A stretch of 64,000 nucleotides of DNA from Gammaproteobacteria bacterium (GTDB lineage: Bacteria > Pseudomonadota > Gammaproteobacteria > Ga0077536): positions 124,001 to 188,000 of the forward strand of contig JACQWY010000021.1 of NCBI GenBank assembly GCA_016209015.1, in the 5' to 3' direction. The translations under genes and the position numbers were made by a program. A model generated the notes under the pieces. That model did not search any database. It worked only from the letters and a program-made list of their open reading frames with translations, and was not told where the DNA came from. Positions 62,869 through 64,000 of the stretch are shown here, one piece after another (positions within the stretch are counted from its first letter, which is position 1; each line of letters begins with the position of its first letter).

Positions 62869-64000
62869 GGCGCATCAGAAGGCCAGCCGGCTCGCGATCG
62901 CGACGCTGTATGCGAGCACGGTGTTGCAGGGGCTCACGCTCGTGAGCTATCCCGCGCTCGCCGGCGTGCTCAGGACGACGGTCGGTCTCGACGACGCGCA
63001 GTACGGCGCGAGCTTCCTGCCGCAGGTCGTCGCGACCGCGCTCGCCGCGCTCGGCGGCGGCGCGCTTGCGCGGCGGCTCGCGCTGCGCCCGGTGCTTGCA
63101 CTCGCGCTCGTGCTGAACGCGATCGCGGAGCTGCTCCTCGTCGCGAGCGGCGTCTGGCCCGCGGCAGGCTTTCCGCTCGTGCTCGCGGGCACGGCGAGTC
63201 TCGGTCTCGGCTTCGGACTCTCCGCCGCACCCCTGAACGCCTTGCCCGGCAGGCTGCTGCCCGCGCGCCGCGAGTCCGCGCTCGTCGCCGCGCACGCCGG
63301 CATCGGCGCCGGGCTCGCGCTCGGACCCGTGCTCGCCGCGGCGCTCGCCGCCGCAGGCCGCTGGCAGCTCCTGCCGGCCGGACTCGCGATCGCGGCGTCG
63401 CTCCTCGCGCCTGGCGCGCTCGTCGCGCTGCCGCGGAGCGACGACGCGCCGGCACGGACCGCGCGCGCAGGCCGTTCACCCGCAGCCACCGGTGCGTTCT
63501 GGCTGCTCGCCGCGACGGCGGTCGTCTACGCCCTCGCCGAAGGCACGTTCAGCGGCTGGGCGGTGATCTATCTCAGCGAGGATCGCGGCCTCGGCGGCGC
63601 GAGCGCGGCGCTCGGCCTCACGGCGTTCTGGACGGCGCTCGTCGCCGGCCGTATCGCGGTCGCCGCACTCGTCGAACGTCTCGGCACGCTCAGGCTCTGG
63701 CTCGCGCTGCCGCCGCTCATGATCGCGGCCTTTCTCTGTCTGCCGCACGTGCGCACCGCAGCCGGAGGCGTGCTCGCCTTCGCGCTCGCCGGCTTCGCCT
63801 GCTCCGGCTTCTTCCCGCTGACCGTGGCGCGGGCGGCGGCGCGCTACCCGGACGACGTCGCCGCGGTGTCCTCGCTGCTGGTGGCCGCGCTCATGCTCGG
63901 CGTCGGGCTCGGCAGTTTCACCGTGGGTCCGCTGCGCGCGGCGCTGCCGCTCGCGGATCTCTACGAGCTCGCGGCGCTCTATCCGGCCCTCGCGTTCGTG
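62858..64000 (+). CDS. MFS transporter, cut by window end
   Basis: 381 residues are visible with about eleven membrane helices (ATLYASTVLQGLTLVSYPAL; VLALALVLNAIAELLLVASG; LAGTASLGLGFGLSAAPLNA; TGAFWLLAATAVVYALAEGT; LWLALPPLMIAAFLCLP). The start overlaps the glucosidase end by 11 bases, so it is in the same transcript. No substrate motif is recognised. A sugar or sugar acid could be carried, given the neighbouring SDR, GMC and glycosidase genes. The C-terminus lies outside the window. Confidence 0.88.
   Translation, partial: MQAEAHQKASRLAIATLYASTVLQGLTLVSYPALAGVLRTTVGLDDAQYGASFLPQVVATALAALGGGALARRLALRPVLALALVLNAIAELLLVASGVWPAAGFPLVLAGTASLGLGFGLSAAPLNALPGRLLPARRESALVAAHAGIGAGLALGPVLAAALAAAGRWQLLPAGLAIAASLLAPGALVALPRSDDAPARTARAGRSPAATGAFWLLAATAVVYALAEGTFSGWAVIYLSEDRGLGGASAALGLTAFWTALVAGRIAVAALVERLGTLRLWLALPPLMIAAFLCLPHVRTAAGGVLAFALAGFACSGFFPLTVARAAARYPDDVAAVSSLLVAALMLGVGLGSFTVGPLRAALPLADLYELAALYPALAFV

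Overview
The window is GC-rich DNA (roughly 65-70% G+C by eye) from a Gram-negative bacterium, most likely a beta- or gammaproteobacterium. Evidence for this is a TolC-type outer-membrane channel, an exosortase H pair, a Dmp/Xyl-type meta-cleavage cluster, an AbiE toxin-antitoxin pair, REP-like palindromes, and long operons whose stop and start codons overlap as ATGA. The genus cannot be fixed from the sequence. No prophage, complete insertion sequence, CRISPR array or rRNA was seen.

Layout. (1) 1-10.4 kb: a divergent YcaO gene (cut by the window edge), a small membrane protein, a cyclic-nucleotide-binding-type protein and a three-gene NHLM-type peptide exporter (HlyD-like adaptor, C39-peptidase ABC transporter, second ABC transporter), followed by a TolC-like channel with a FimV/LysM-like tail. 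This looks like export and processing of a YcaO-modified peptide whose precursor gene is not in view. (2) 11.2-14.3 kb, minus: a sedolisin protease with an exosortase sorting tail, exosortase H and its partner membrane protein. (3) 14.4-21.5 kb, minus: a corrinoid methyltransfer operon (RACo-like activator, corrinoid protein, UroD-type methyltransferase, DUF1638) that ends in a co-transcribed hybrid sensor kinase. (4) 21.8-25.9 kb: an amidase, a small membrane protein, AlkB, a DUF488 protein and a serine protease cut short by a REP element. (5) 25.9-31.4 kb: catechol meta-cleavage genes under a divergent LysR regulator; the 4-oxalocrotonate decarboxylase gene carries an out-of-frame internal deletion. 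(6) 31.4-38.9 kb: REP and MITE-like repeats, two CBS-domain paralogues, an intact AbiEi/AbiEii pair, an MNT gene with a truncated HEPN partner, HsdR and NYN remnants, tRNA-Leu(CAA), and 1.7 kb of gene-free repeats. (7) 38.9-47.1 kb: an electron-transfer operon with an NfnAB/SudAB-like flavoprotein pair, a two-subunit 2-oxoacid:ferredoxin oxidoreductase, and a 949-residue protein ending in three tandem ferredoxin domains. (8) 47.2-48.3 kb: queA. (9) 48.4-64 kb: a bufferin-type copper-metallophore system split in two. bufB-bufC and bufA-DoxX each follow a near-identical sigma-54 promoter, and two enhancer-binding-protein genes lie between them, one lacking the sigma-54 contact loop and the DNA-binding domain. 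The bufA unit continues closely into SDR, cyclase, GMC oxidoreductase, glycogen-debranching, GH63-like glucosidase and MFS genes, the last cut by the window end.

The most interesting parts are the split, sigma-54-controlled bufferin system with its unusual regulator pair, the KorAB/NfnAB operon with the triple-ferredoxin protein, and the corrinoid operon with a built-in phosphorelay kinase.
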